Below are positions 36,301-45,059 of a stretch of DNA of 64,000 nt, piece by piece (position 1 is the first letter of the stretch; every line of letters starts with the position of its first letter). A program made the position numbers and the translations under genes. Under the pieces are notes generated by a model that saw nothing but the letters and a program-made list of their open reading frames with translations, was not told where the DNA came from and made no database searches. Origin of the DNA: Anaerolineae bacterium (GTDB taxonomy: Bacteria; Chloroflexota; Anaerolineae; Aggregatilineales; J027); contig WBUL01000002.1 in the NCBI GenBank assembly GCA_008933735.1, forward strand, positions 145,937 to 209,936, read 5' to 3'.

Positions 36301-36641
36301 AAGTTGAAATCAGGGCGGGGGAAAGACTCTTTGAGGAAGGTGAACCCGGCGATGATATGTACGTCATTTCTGAGGGTCAGATTCGAATCCACAATCGTGA
36401 GGGGGTTGAAATCGCGGTACTGGAAAAAGGTTATGTGCTGGGTGAAATGGCGATTCTGGATCGAGAGCCGCGTTCTGCCTCTGCTACAGCAACAGCGGAC
36501 AGCATCCTGCTAAAAATCAATCGCACCGAGTTTTTTGAACTTATGGCAAGCCGCATTGAAATTATGGAAGGCATTATCCAGATGCTTACCTCCCGTCTCC
36601 GTAACACGCTTAATCTGACTCAAACCAATATCCCGCGCTGA
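33396..36641 (+). CDS. Npt1/Npt2-type transporter fused to HEAT repeats and a cyclic-nucleotide-binding domain
   Basis: A 1081-residue fusion; ATG 33396 is preferred to an upstream TTG at 33369. Residues ~1-420 form a 12-helix MFS-type carrier with ATP/ADP-translocase (Npt1/Npt2) features: 'FDTRQAKRLFSIIGIGGTLG' and 'DTATELVWVPIEPQRKIRAK'. Residues ~425-930 are helical HEAT-like repeats, e.g. 'VPLLERYLDDPSPETRAAAA' and 'LRIGIISTLRDYPEQAVINF'. Residues ~947-1080 are a cyclic-nucleotide-binding domain with an intact phosphate cassette, 'GEMAILDREPRSASATA'. A cNMP-gated transport or sensing role is inferred; the solute is unknown. It is convergent with the lipoprotein gene: their 3' ends overlap by 32 nt. 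Confidence 0.88.
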   Translation: MTRLQTALNIKPGEWRPVVTLLTYYFFVQAIPLLMRSARSAYFLDTYDNAQEILPLIMLTIPFLGLLVVAVLNRLARSIKLVPLVVVTSAIFAGSLLLVEQALARGVNTKATVVFLYGWADVISTLVAVQFWLIAGLIFDTRQAKRLFSIIGIGGTLGSIIIGLIATPLVSQFGANALLFMTAVLLVVCLVMAIRSRPYIKDTSPKKGEPAQASPKGKLFDNYLVTIAIVVGITLMAAAILEYQFQIVTKSEIKGQDDLATFFNLFYVAVGLLALLMRLFVVNRILTNGGVLASLLSLPIILMIGAVGMLISPFISGELVNMAPLFIAALLTKGGDQIVRYTVYDTATELVWVPIEPQRKIRAKPVVNGVISSMFKGMAAVLMFLFVQANLDFSYVGAILLVLTVFWIPAVFIIRKGYVDQLLTSIQKRQLKLEDLTLDIRDNTIVENIRQLLRSQDERDQAFGLELIQELDLRPWHQDLRALFDSGDIHIKQNILQLAADLPTIVSDTELMKLIYTNSGLTDEAILMAARRKIPGLVPLLERYLDDPSPETRAAAAKGTLVMQQGPLEKARETLEKMLREPDTKLNTLALNMLVDMPKEFPRDLMRQYLHRNTTHVVKLSLAVAQQLQSSDNGLAIADIAYNLRRPRTALLARQVLKNYPDQEVINVLLSLAADRTSDRTLRIGIISTLRDYPEQAVINFLIKILDDEDIGIYSTAVNTLLDIARQGRLPHEAIQILRHQMFRMAQFLYRRFQTQYFLRDSSDKFLLMDLIDEDIHRATPALLKLTVMNDPETPIETVIYNIEHNANMGNVLEFLDNIFTKEERTVITPLFENIDLEERCLRGYRHFENMPRKLDDELRAYIHSNDTWRSVIALDYAIRHQRIDLLQNLNWKELLRSRTRKDMVTRHLAENGAVLRSLRTFPIQLFPENTRIMSMYSTLEKTILLKHVELFQSIPARDISHLAQIAREVEIRAGERLFEEGEPGDDMYVISEGQIRIHNREGVEIAVLEKGYVLGEMAILDREPRSASATATADSILLKINRTEFFELMASRIEIMEGIIQMLTSRLRNTLNLTQTNIPR

Positions 36642-37350
36642 CCACGCGAATTTCGCCCAAGAGCGTGGTAGGCAGCGTAGAAAAGGTTGCCTGAAACGGC
36701 ACTGTCTCGCCAGCAGCAAAGCTGGCTTTGCTGGTCGCCCCTGCCACACTGATGATCGCTCCGCTCTCATCATACAGCGCGACAACAATGACGGGTGTAA
36801 TAAGATCATTCGGGCGGTCATTGGTGATTGTGCCAGTGACCGTCAGAGGTAATTCCAGGCTGGTAACCGGGTCTATCGTATAAGGCAGGTCAAACTCTGC
36901 CGTCAGCGCCTGCGAGCTGGGGTTATATTCGGTATCCATTTCAACCTGGGCCATAAAATTCGTATAGCCCTGGGGCACAGAAAAATCAATAACAAACGGA
37001 AGACTATAACCCGCAGGAATCTTCAAAAACGGTGTGCTGGCCGCGAAGGTTTCGATTTCCAGGTTATTTTCATCAAGCAGGCTAACCGTTACCTCATAAT
37101 TCGTCACGTGAAACGGATTGTTATTCCTGATTTCCAGGACAATCCATCCGTGCGTACCGTCAGGACTCAGGTAAAAGTTGGAGTGTGCTACTTCCAGATC
37201 ATCAAAGGGGCGAATTCCAGGTGTAATAGGCAGGCGAATTTCTGTTGGCCTGATCGGTACATCTGTTGCGGGTTCCTCACTTTTTTTATCTTCCCCACAC
37301 GCCGCCAGAATCATTAAGAGGGATAATAACAACCAGGTCGATTTCCACAT
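36610..37350 (-). CDS. Lipoprotein downstream of the DUF4062-STAND gene
   Basis: A 246-residue protein beginning at ATG 37350. The frame stays open far upstream, but that part is only the shadow of the neighbouring gene. The real N-terminus 'MWKSTWLLLSLLMILAAC' is a lipoprotein signal with a LAAC lipobox. The mature part has beta-sandwich character with two similar halves: 'TNYEVTVSLLDENNLEIETF' and 'PVIVVALYDESGAIISVAG', each near a Phe/Pro 'AAGETVPFQATF'-type turn (FxLyD-like). GGGA lies 8 nt before the start. It begins 10 nt after the STAND gene's stop, so they are co-transcribed. Its 3' end overlaps the convergent transporter by 32 nt. Confidence 0.75.
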   Translation of the reverse strand: MWKSTWLLLSLLMILAACGEDKKSEEPATDVPIRPTEIRLPITPGIRPFDDLEVAHSNFYLSPDGTHGWIVLEIRNNNPFHVTNYEVTVSLLDENNLEIETFAASTPFLKIPAGYSLPFVIDFSVPQGYTNFMAQVEMDTEYNPSSQALTAEFDLPYTIDPVTSLELPLTVTGTITNDRPNDLITPVIVVALYDESGAIISVAGATSKASFAAGETVPFQATFSTLPTTLLGEIRVVSAGYWFESD

Positions 37351-37360
37351 CTTGGTTTCC

Positions 37361-40315
37361 CTATATAGGGTTAATCTCGACCGATACCAACGGCACTGTC
37401 GCAGATTCATCGAAGACGGGCATCTCTGGCTCAGGGGCATTGAGGATATTAAGCTGAGTAAGAGCACGTTCCAGACCGGCATGGTAGGCATAGGGTGTGC
37501 CATCACACCATGCCAACCGATAGGCTTTTTCCGCCGCTGTAACCGCCGCCCGATAATACTTATCTTTCTCAGCCTTTGTGAGAATCCCGATAGGGAATTC
37601 AAGCGCATTCCGCTCAATATGCGCCAGCACATTGCAGGCGTCCGCATGAATGAGCGGATACGGCCCATCCTCCGCCGCAGCCCATACATCTGCCAGCAGT
37701 TCACGGGCAAGCTGCAAATCCATTTGCTGCCGCCGCAGCTCCGCCAGCGCAACCAGCGCCGCCAGTTCTTCTTCAACCAGCTTGACACTACGCGCGTGCA
37801 GCAGGGCATCATGCAGGAATTTTTCTGCTTTTTCAATATCGCCCAGCCCTAAAGCCGCCTGCCCTTGCAAACGTTTCGAGAGAATCAGACCGGCCTCCAG
37901 CCCGCGCCTGCGGCAGTAGAGCATCCCTTTTTGTGCCCAATCTGAGCCAGCCTCAAAATCCCCTGACCAGATCGACCGCATTGACTGATGGTTGTACGCC
38001 CGGTTTGCGTTGGTTCTATCTGCCAAATCCAGCGAACGATCCAGGGCGATGGCACTATCTGTAAAATTTCCGCGCACCGCCAGTGCCAACCCTAAGACCT
38101 GCAAGCTAATCGCTTCCAAAAGGCGATTATCTTCCCGGCGGTCAATCACCAGTGCCTGCCGTGCTGCGGCTTCTGCTTCCCGAAGACTGCCACACAATCG
38201 CAGGGCATAGCTCAAATCGCGCCACCCGCCGCTTAAGTCAACCGTGTAACTGGCGCGTTCCTTGAGATGATTGGAACGGCGGAAAAACGGCACCGCACGT
38301 CCTGGCTGGCCGATCATCTGATAAGCCTGCGCCAGTGCGTTGAGAGTCCAGGCCTGGTCGCTTAACTGTTTCAAGCGCGGGGCATAGTCTGTCCCCTCCG
38401 GGAAAAACTGTTCCAGCAGAGTCGCCAGCATCTGACCATCGCTCAAACGATAACGCAGAGGGCGATACAAACGCCGCTGAAACACCTCACACGCCTCATC
38501 ATACCGTTCCAGCCCCATCAATGTATGAAATAATTCCAGCGGAGCGTTTAAATCGCTGTGGCTGTGGATTTCACGCCAGTTTTCAATGGGCGGCAGCGCA
38601 TCAAAATGAGCATGTAATTTCTCGTAAATTATTTTCTTATCGTCCTGCGGCAAACTGCCCCATACCACACCCCGTACCACCGGATGCAGATCGTAGCGAT
38701 TCGCATCTCGATCCCAGCCCAGCACACCCCGGTCTTCAAGCTCAGAAAGGGCTTCGTCAAGCGCATGTTCACTGGTGAAAATTTTCATCTCTCCGACCAA
38801 CACATCCGCCAGCGTATCATAACTGGAGGGAGAACTAAACGCGGCAATGGTACGCAGCACCTGAAGCTGCTTTTCATCCAAGCCCGCCAATGCAAATTGC
38901 AGGACGTGAGACTGACGCTGCACCATCGGCAGTTGAAAGGGGCTGAAATCCCGATTGGAGCGCTTCCAGCGATTAAAATCACCGGGAGCACGACGATAGC
39001 GGGCAACCTCCCCTGCCAGCGCTCGAATCAGCAAAGGGTAATTGTCAAATGAGCTAAACAGTTTTTTCAGCGCTTCTTTCGAACCGGTCACCCCAAACGA
39101 GCGCCATAATTCCAGGGCGTCCTCATGATCCAACCCATGAAGATGAAGCACATACGCCCCCGGTCGGGTATCCCCGGTCGGGGTTTCCAATTCCACGGGA
39201 TGCAGTCGTGTACTGATGAGAATGCGGGAGGCCTTCACACTGGCAAGTTTACCCAAAAAAGCACTGGCACGCGGATCATAGGCCTTTCGCAGACGGGTAT
39301 CCAGCATTCCGCCAATGACAGGGATAGATTGGGTATCCAGTAGATTATCAATTTTTCGAGAGGCATTAGGATAGACATATGCCATCAGCAGCCGTTCTAA
39401 TCCGTCCAAGACCAGCAAAAACGGCTGGTGGTCGAGGATGCTGAGTAATTTATCCTCGCGCTGCGCCACATTCAACTTTTGGACCGTCTTTTCCGGCACA
39501 TCAGTTACATAAGCCAAGGCACGGGTGATAAAACTCTCATAACGGGCATCGGCTTCGTAAAAACTCCACCACATCCGCCCGGCCAAGTTGATGTGCTGCG
39601 GCGCCACTTCGTTAAACCACTTCCACGAGAGGGCACTCTTGCCCATCCCGCCAATTGCAATGAGACTCACGACACGAGATTGGTAAATTTCATGATACGG
39701 ATTCGCTAACCAATCCGTCAAAAGCTGCAACTCCGATTTTCGCCCGAATAAACCGCGTGTATCGAGCAAGGTATAGGGGTGTGCGATGTAGGGGTCAGGG
39801 GGTGATGGGATCGCGGCGGTGCTCAGACGGTGCAGCGCGGTCAAGTCTGGCTGTCGGTGCTGGGAAAGACTGTTAATCACCTGTGCCCGGAAATTATCTG
39901 GCGATGTGAAAAAATTGACGACGTTTTCGCGTTTCAGCCGATTATGGAAAACCTTTAAGCGCTCTTGAAGCTCTGGCCTCTCCGGTGGGCCAGGGTCATA
40001 GTCATGATCGTCATCCATCAGAAAAATCAGACAGGGAATATCGCGCTCTCTGGCCCGGTTATATTCCATCTCTGTAATTGAAATCTCATATCCCTCAGGG
40101 ACGTATCCGTAGCGCCGGGCAAAAATCCCCAGGTAGATTTCTGCTTCCTCAACCATCGCCAATGATACAGTAATTGCATCCGAGGCCATCGCAGGCAAAT
40201 GTTCCATCATGATCGGGAACATCCCCTGCCGCACGCACGCATCCAGCGCCTGCTGCCGATAATCCGGCAGATCATGGGCAGTGCTGCTGATCATCACGTC
40301 AATCCGTTCCGACAT
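37361..40315 (-). CDS. DUF4062-STAND NTPase-TPR protein
   Basis: A 984-residue cytosolic protein with three parts. Residues ~5-100 are a DUF4062 domain ('DVMISSTAHDLPDYRQQALD', 'GMFPIMMEHLPA', 'EISITEMEYNRARERDIPCL'), related in plan to TIR-type folds. Residues ~190-480 are a STAND/NB-ARC-like NTPase: Walker A 'IGGMGKSALSWKWF' (222-228 core), Walker B 'FLLVLDGLERLL' (299-310), 'RILISTR' sensor (364-370). A winged-helix-like region precedes TPR-like helical repeats (~600-960). In known STAND proteins the repeats sense a trigger, the NTPase oligomerises and the N-terminal domain acts. A defence or signalling role is inferred. A lipoprotein gene follows 10 nt downstream. Confidence 0.87.
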   Translation of the reverse strand: MSERIDVMISSTAHDLPDYRQQALDACVRQGMFPIMMEHLPAMASDAITVSLAMVEEAEIYLGIFARRYGYVPEGYEISITEMEYNRARERDIPCLIFLMDDDHDYDPGPPERPELQERLKVFHNRLKRENVVNFFTSPDNFRAQVINSLSQHRQPDLTALHRLSTAAIPSPPDPYIAHPYTLLDTRGLFGRKSELQLLTDWLANPYHEIYQSRVVSLIAIGGMGKSALSWKWFNEVAPQHINLAGRMWWSFYEADARYESFITRALAYVTDVPEKTVQKLNVAQREDKLLSILDHQPFLLVLDGLERLLMAYVYPNASRKIDNLLDTQSIPVIGGMLDTRLRKAYDPRASAFLGKLASVKASRILISTRLHPVELETPTGDTRPGAYVLHLHGLDHEDALELWRSFGVTGSKEALKKLFSSFDNYPLLIRALAGEVARYRRAPGDFNRWKRSNRDFSPFQLPMVQRQSHVLQFALAGLDEKQLQVLRTIAAFSSPSSYDTLADVLVGEMKIFTSEHALDEALSELEDRGVLGWDRDANRYDLHPVVRGVVWGSLPQDDKKIIYEKLHAHFDALPPIENWREIHSHSDLNAPLELFHTLMGLERYDEACEVFQRRLYRPLRYRLSDGQMLATLLEQFFPEGTDYAPRLKQLSDQAWTLNALAQAYQMIGQPGRAVPFFRRSNHLKERASYTVDLSGGWRDLSYALRLCGSLREAEAAARQALVIDRREDNRLLEAISLQVLGLALAVRGNFTDSAIALDRSLDLADRTNANRAYNHQSMRSIWSGDFEAGSDWAQKGMLYCRRRGLEAGLILSKRLQGQAALGLGDIEKAEKFLHDALLHARSVKLVEEELAALVALAELRRQQMDLQLARELLADVWAAAEDGPYPLIHADACNVLAHIERNALEFPIGILTKAEKDKYYRAAVTAAEKAYRLAWCDGTPYAYHAGLERALTQLNILNAPEPEMPVFDESATVPLVSVEINPI

Positions 40316-40433
40316 GCCAATCCTTCATTCCACTTCCACAGCACAGGATAGCATAGAACGCTCATTTATCGCTATGAGCAAGCCTTAAACAAGGGCAGTG
40401 TGATTCCATCACATCTGCCCATGAGAGGATACA

Positions 40434-42413
40434 CTAATCCGTAGTGGGTGGACGGAGTTTCCCGGTAACGCCTTTTTTGAGCGGCTCAACTGCAATGGGT
40501 TCGTAAAGTTCGTCCCCAATCCGGTAAGGGACATTGATCACCGGTCGCCCCCGGCCTCGCGCAATCTGATCACGGTACAGCGCATCACGAATCGCGGTGC
40601 TGGTCTGGTTATGCAGCAGCTTTTCCCACCAGGTGGAGACCACAAATTCAGGAAGCACCACCGTTGTTGGATCGCCCTGTGGATTTTCGATGTCGCGTTT
40701 GTGCAGATACTCAATAAGCGGAGCGCCAATTGCGCGGTAAGGCGATGGCACCACATCCAGCGGGACATTGAGATGCCATTCCTGCCATTTTTGTTTCAGG
40801 CGAATGACTGCGTCCGGCTCAACCTCGATAGCACAGACGCGCACGTTGTCTGAAAATCGCACTGCATATTCAATCGCCTGTAAGGAACAGCGATTCAGGC
40901 TGTTCGCCAGCACCACCACTGGCACATGGCCCTGATCAGGAAATAATTCGCGGATATGACCGGGCTGTAACCCATCCAGGGTCAGCGACGCTGCAACTTT
41001 GTCATAGTGTTTGTGAATGCGAATGAACAGGAACACCAGCATGGGAATCAGAACCGTGACAATCCAGGCCCCTTCCACAAATTTGGTTACTGCGAGAATG
41101 ATTAACACGATGAACGTACAGAACGCACCAAAAGCGTTCAGCCCGATGTGAAAACGCCATTCCCAATCCGGGGTAAAGCCCTCCTCATGACGTTCTTTCA
41201 GCCAGTGAACGACCATGCCGGTCTGGGACAGGGTAAAACTGAGAAATACCCCTACGGCGTAAAGCGGCAGCAAATTGTGTTCCTCTGCGCCAAAAATCAC
41301 GATCAGAGCACTGGCGAGGACAGCCAGTGAAATTATCCCATTGCTGAAGACCAGTCTATCGCCCAGGTTGGTCAACTGGCGCGGCAGATAGCGGTCACGA
41401 GCGATCAAAGAAGCCAGGCGTGGGAAATCGGCAAAAGCAGTGTTAGCCGCCAGCGAGAGAATCAGCAGCGTTGCAAGTTGCAGATAGTAAAATGCGATAT
41501 TTTCCCCAAGCACCGCCTCGGCAATCTGGGCAACGACCGTCTGTTCCGAACCTTCAACAGCCACCACATCATACTGATTCGCCAGGAAAGTTATGCCCAG
41601 GAACATCGTCGTCAACAGCGCGACCATAATAAGAAGGGTCTGGCCCGCATTTCTACTTTCCGGACTCCTAAAGGCGGGAATCCCGTTAGAAATAGCCTCT
41701 ACCCCGGTGAGGGCGGTACACCCACCCGCATAGGCACGCAGCACCAGAAACAGCGTTAGCCCCCCAGAAGCCGTGGTCGCTTCGGCCAGGGTCTCAGCGT
41801 CAGGCGGCTGAACCGGGGTCACATCTCCCATAATCACCTTTGCCACGCCGATAACAATCATGGTCATGATGCCCACGACAAAAGCATACGTCGGGATGGC
41901 GAAAAAGGTACCACTTTCCTTGACACCACGTAGATTCATAACGGTAATGAAGATCACAATCACCAGGGCGATTTCAATTCGCAGTGGGTCCAGGCCATGG
42001 AAAGCCGAAGTCAGCGCAGCAACCCCGGCAGAAACACTCACCGCAACCGTTAAAATATAGTCGATCAGCAGTGACGACGCAGCTACCAGCCCTGGCATCT
42101 TGCCGAGGTTATCTTTGGAGACGATATATGCGCCCCCCCCGTTGGGATAGGCGTGGATGGTCTGGTAATACGAGAATGCCACAATCAGCAGCAGTGCCGC
42201 AATTCCCAGCGCGATCCACATCGAAACCCCCAGCGATCCCGTTCCAGCGGCTATCAGCACCAGCAAGATAGCTTCCGTCGCATAAGCGGTTGACGACAGC
42301 GCGTCAGATGAAAATACCGCCAGCGCTTTGGCCTTACTCAAACGCTGATGAGCAGCCTCGGTGGTAGGAATCGGTGCCCCCAGAATGACACGGCGCATAT
42401 CGGATATATTCAT
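40434..42413 (-). CDS. KimA-like APC-superfamily permease
   Basis: A 659-residue transporter. ATG 42413 is preferred to TTG 42440. 'KAKALAVFSSDALSSTAYAT' near residue 30 matches the hallmark of KimA/YdaO-type K+:H+ symporters, followed by 'YPNGGGAYIVSKDNLGKMPG' and about 12 helices to ~470. The C-terminal ~180 residues are cytosolic ('VPVVVLANSLNRCSLQAIEY'), similar to the regulatory tail of KimA (607 residues in Bacillus). In Bacillus KimA is controlled by c-di-AMP through protein and riboswitch; I see no ydaO-type riboswitch upstream here. Potassium uptake is the best guess; other APC cargo is possible. Confidence 0.8.
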   Translation of the reverse strand: MNISDMRRVILGAPIPTTEAAHQRLSKAKALAVFSSDALSSTAYATEAILLVLIAAGTGSLGVSMWIALGIAALLLIVAFSYYQTIHAYPNGGGAYIVSKDNLGKMPGLVAASSLLIDYILTVAVSVSAGVAALTSAFHGLDPLRIEIALVIVIFITVMNLRGVKESGTFFAIPTYAFVVGIMTMIVIGVAKVIMGDVTPVQPPDAETLAEATTASGGLTLFLVLRAYAGGCTALTGVEAISNGIPAFRSPESRNAGQTLLIMVALLTTMFLGITFLANQYDVVAVEGSEQTVVAQIAEAVLGENIAFYYLQLATLLILSLAANTAFADFPRLASLIARDRYLPRQLTNLGDRLVFSNGIISLAVLASALIVIFGAEEHNLLPLYAVGVFLSFTLSQTGMVVHWLKERHEEGFTPDWEWRFHIGLNAFGAFCTFIVLIILAVTKFVEGAWIVTVLIPMLVFLFIRIHKHYDKVAASLTLDGLQPGHIRELFPDQGHVPVVVLANSLNRCSLQAIEYAVRFSDNVRVCAIEVEPDAVIRLKQKWQEWHLNVPLDVVPSPYRAIGAPLIEYLHKRDIENPQGDPTTVVLPEFVVSTWWEKLLHNQTSTAIRDALYRDQIARGRGRPVINVPYRIGDELYEPIAVEPLKKGVTGKLRPPTTD

Positions 42414-42476
42414 AGCGTTGATTTTTCCCCTTGTGTACAACTATCTAAATCACAAAATCGGCTCTGTCATGAAAAA

Positions 42477-42791
42477 TTACACCAGGGGAGGCGAATGTGA
42501 AGGGATCATGCAGCATAAAGGCATATGTCGGCGGCGAGTCATAAAATAATGGCATCCCGCCCACACCATAAGGGGGGTAATTACCCCCAGCTTACCAAAC
42601 GGCACGATAATGCTGTAAAGCAGATGATCAATCCATTGAAACAGGGGGTCCAACCTGCCCTGCCAGAGGTTGATGTCCATCCCGTCCGTGTCGCATATAC
42701 CCCACAACGACAGAAACAGCAGGAAAACAAATACCAGCAGCCATGGGTTGTACGGTTTGGTTATGGGGTCAGGCAACTTGAATCGCAGCAT
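42477..42791 (-). CDS. Possible small membrane protein
   Basis: A 104-residue frame from ATG 42791 (TTG 42812 would add seven residues). Two hydrophobic helices are seen: 'YNPWLLVFVFLLFLSLWGIC' (~14-33) and 'LGVITPLMVWAGCHYF' (~68-86), the latter followed by Arg-rich 'MTRRRH'. The amino-acid pattern looks protein-like, but no strong SD and no family are recognised. It lies 63 bp upstream of the KimA-like permease gene on the same strand, so it could be a small accessory subunit. Confidence 0.45.
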   Translation of the reverse strand: MLRFKLPDPITKPYNPWLLVFVFLLFLSLWGICDTDGMDINLWQGRLDPLFQWIDHLLYSIIVPFGKLGVITPLMVWAGCHYFMTRRRHMPLCCMIPSHSPPLV

Positions 42792-42885
42792 AGCTCGCAG
42801 ATTAACCACCAATGATTCAAATCATAGTGGTATTTTCTGCGAAATTCTATATGGAACCTCCGTTTTTATGCGGATTTAACAATTT

Positions 42886-43821
42886 TTAAAACACCGCATT
42901 CTGGGCTTCGGCAGCTTTGGCAGCCTCTGCGGTCATCCCTAATCGTGCAAAAATTACCATTGCGTTTTGCAGACGCTTACCCGCACGCAGGCGCTGACCA
43001 CTCTTAATCAGATAACGCCCATGCTCGTACATGGTGCGGGCCAGTTCACCTTCAGCCTCAATTTTCCGAAAGGCAGCATAAGCCTCGTTAAAAGCGGCCT
43101 CCGGATCGTCCGGCTGTGGGTCAAACGCAGCAAGCACCGTTCCCATTGTGCGAAAGGCGATCCCAATACTAAGGGGTTGATGGGTCTTTTGGGCTTCCAG
43201 GACAGCCTGCTGTGCATGATAGTAGGCGTTCGGAAGACGGCCATTTTCCAGGTGAATCGCCGCCAGGCCATAATGAATTTCACACAGAGTCGCATTACGG
43301 ACACTCTCGGTTTCTGGCACAAGGTTCGCTAACTGGTAACCTTTTTCAAAAGCACGGTTGGCACTGTCCAGATGCCCAAGATTGAGCAGCATCAGCCCTT
43401 CGTTGACAATCGAGACCATCTGAAGAGTGGCGTCGTTAAATTCTTTAGCTGTTTCATAGGCCGAATGAAACAACCGCTGCGCCAGATGATACTGCCCCTG
43501 GTTGCGATAGGTTTCGCCCAGGTTCAAATCGGCAATCGCCATATGGCGTTTATTCCCCAGCTCAGCAAAAATCCCATGCGCCTGCTGGAAACACGTGAGG
43601 GCAGCCTTGTACTTGCCACGATACCCGTGCATCGTCCCTAAAAAATTCAACGCACGTGCATAATTTGCCTGATGTGAAAGATTTTTGGCTTCTTCAACCA
43701 GCCTATTCATTTGTTTAATGGCTTCGTCAAAGGGAAGGGCGGCAGAGCGCCATGCGAGTTGTATCTCGCGGCAGCGGGTTTCAAAATCCTCGCTGGGTTG
43801 AACTTGAGAAATAGTAGTCAT
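42886..43821 (-). CDS. TPR-repeat protein
   Basis: A 311-residue cytosolic protein made mostly of tetratricopeptide repeats from ~50 to 290: 'LNFLGTMHGYRGKYKAALTC', 'ADLNLGETYRNQGQYHLAQR', 'NEGLMLLNLGHLDSANRAFE'. Such helices bind partner proteins, as in transcription activators or Rap-type regulators. No output domain is attached. It is alone on its strand between the small membrane protein and the M28-like gene. Partner unknown. Confidence 0.8.
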   Translation of the reverse strand: MTTISQVQPSEDFETRCREIQLAWRSAALPFDEAIKQMNRLVEEAKNLSHQANYARALNFLGTMHGYRGKYKAALTCFQQAHGIFAELGNKRHMAIADLNLGETYRNQGQYHLAQRLFHSAYETAKEFNDATLQMVSIVNEGLMLLNLGHLDSANRAFEKGYQLANLVPETESVRNATLCEIHYGLAAIHLENGRLPNAYYHAQQAVLEAQKTHQPLSIGIAFRTMGTVLAAFDPQPDDPEAAFNEAYAAFRKIEAEGELARTMYEHGRYLIKSGQRLRAGKRLQNAMVIFARLGMTAEAAKAAEAQNAVF

Positions 43822-43889
43822 GAATCTCTTTCCTGAAAAAGTCTATGACTAAGAGTATCACAAAGAGACAGAGCCAATGCAAGGCAAAA

Positions 43890-45059
43890 TTAACCACTGT
43901 CCAACTTTTTCAGCAGTGCCAGGGTAAATTCGGCGGCTTTATGAACAGCCTCAGGGTTGATATGCTCGATTTGATCTGTTTCCCGGTGCCAATTGGGGGA
44001 CAGCCCTGTTACCCGATCATATCCCATCAGGCACAACCCTTTAAAATTATACTGGCGCACATTGGCCAGTTCATCCAGCGTCATCATCGGACGACCCATA
44101 ATACCCCATTCAGGATGCTGACGAGCCACGATTTCAGCGGCACACGCGGTATCAGCGTCAGGTTGATAATGCACAGCCGGACTCAGGCTGTGATCCGTGA
44201 CCCAGCACAATTCCCCTGTGCCGACCCGGTTCAGCACCACAAAGCGGGCATCCCACAGCTCCGCCGCGTGTTTTTGGAGGAAATGTTCAATTCCCGTACA
44301 GCCAGCTTCTGCCCCACCCGTAAAAACACACCAGACTTCTGTACTCGGAAGCGGGTTCTGCGCCAGGTATTCTGCCAGACCAAGCAGCACCGCCGCGCCG
44401 GATGCATTCGCATTGGCCCCGGCAATCGGGTCGCCAATTTCATCAATGAGCGACAAAACCCCACCCAGCAGCAGGTGGACGACCATGCTCCCTTTAACAA
44501 ACCGGGTCCATCGGTTATCCGGCGCAAAGAGCGTCATAAAACCACCCAACAACACTGGAATACCCATCCAGCCGAGAAAGTTCGGTAAATATTGGACGAT
44601 TTTTGGATGGGCCGTAATCCGATCCTGACTGGTATCGAGATGCGCGACCACGACAATCCGGTTTTGTGAGGTGTGCCTGGCAGGAATGCGGGCAACAACG
44701 TTCTGAGTTTGCCCTCTGGGCAGCAGTCCATCCCACAAAGCAGGCCGCCCGTGCCAGAGACGAACATCATGCAGCGCCAAACCAAGTCCAGCAAGTCCTA
44801 GAAAGCGGCGGACTTGTCCAGTAGATTTCATTCCTGCGGCCAGCACTGCCGCACTGACCAACTCCTGGGTAAACAGCCGTTTAGAAAAGCTGTTGATGCT
44901 GGCATAAGTCTGGACTTCAGGAGTTAACCCGAAATCCAGTAAGGTTTTTTGAACATATTCAGCCGCAGCACGCTCGGCGGCTGACGTCGCCTGACGCGGC
45001 CCAATCTCCACTGACAGCATCCGGATGGTTTCGCACAGTTTTTCCTTCGAAAACGTCAT
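43890..45059 (-). CDS. M28-family peptidase homologue with substituted active site
   Basis: A 389-residue protein on the M28 (aminopeptidase) plan, with hydrophobic helices at ~175-195 and ~200-218 inserted in the fold. The first zinc His and Asp are kept in '[12 protein letters not shown]', and the late His in '[17 protein letters not shown]'. The bridging-Asp motif GANDNASG is '[10 protein letters not shown]' here (Asp to Ala), the catalytic Glu of the EE pair is Ala in '[11 protein letters not shown]', and the later Asp ligand is Asn in 'FVVLNRVG'. It is therefore probably catalytically dead or altered. Its start overlaps the gyrA stop (ATGA), so it is translated from the gyrase message. 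Confidence 0.8.
   Translation of the reverse strand: MTFSKEKLCETIRMLSVEIGPRQATSAAERAAAEYVQKTLLDFGLTPEVQTYASINSFSKRLFTQELVSAAVLAAGMKSTGQVRRFLGLAGLGLALHDVRLWHGRPALWDGLLPRGQTQNVVARIPARHTSQNRIVVVAHLDTSQDRITAHPKIVQYLPNFLGWMGIPVLLGGFMTLFAPDNRWTRFVKGSMVVHLLLGGVLSLIDEIGDPIAGANANASGAAVLLGLAEYLAQNPLPSTEVWCVFTGGAEAGCTGIEHFLQKHAAELWDARFVVLNRVGTGELCWVTDHSLSPAVHYQPDADTACAAEIVARQHPEWGIMGRPMMTLDELANVRQYNFKGLCLMGYDRVTGLSPNWHRETDQIEHINPEAVHKAAEFTLALLKKLDSG

Noticed and set aside
37351..37836. Upstream extension of the lipoprotein frame
   Set aside because: Its Trp/Arg/Cys-rich sequence is a shadow of the DUF4062-STAND gene; a signal peptide and SD place the real start at 37350.
42414..42476. A ydaO-type c-di-AMP riboswitch before the KimA-like permease
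   Set aside because: The short upstream stretch has none of the conserved riboswitch blocks.
43845..44588. A 247-residue plus-strand frame
   Set aside because: It is antisense to the M28-like gene and has shadow-type composition with no family match.
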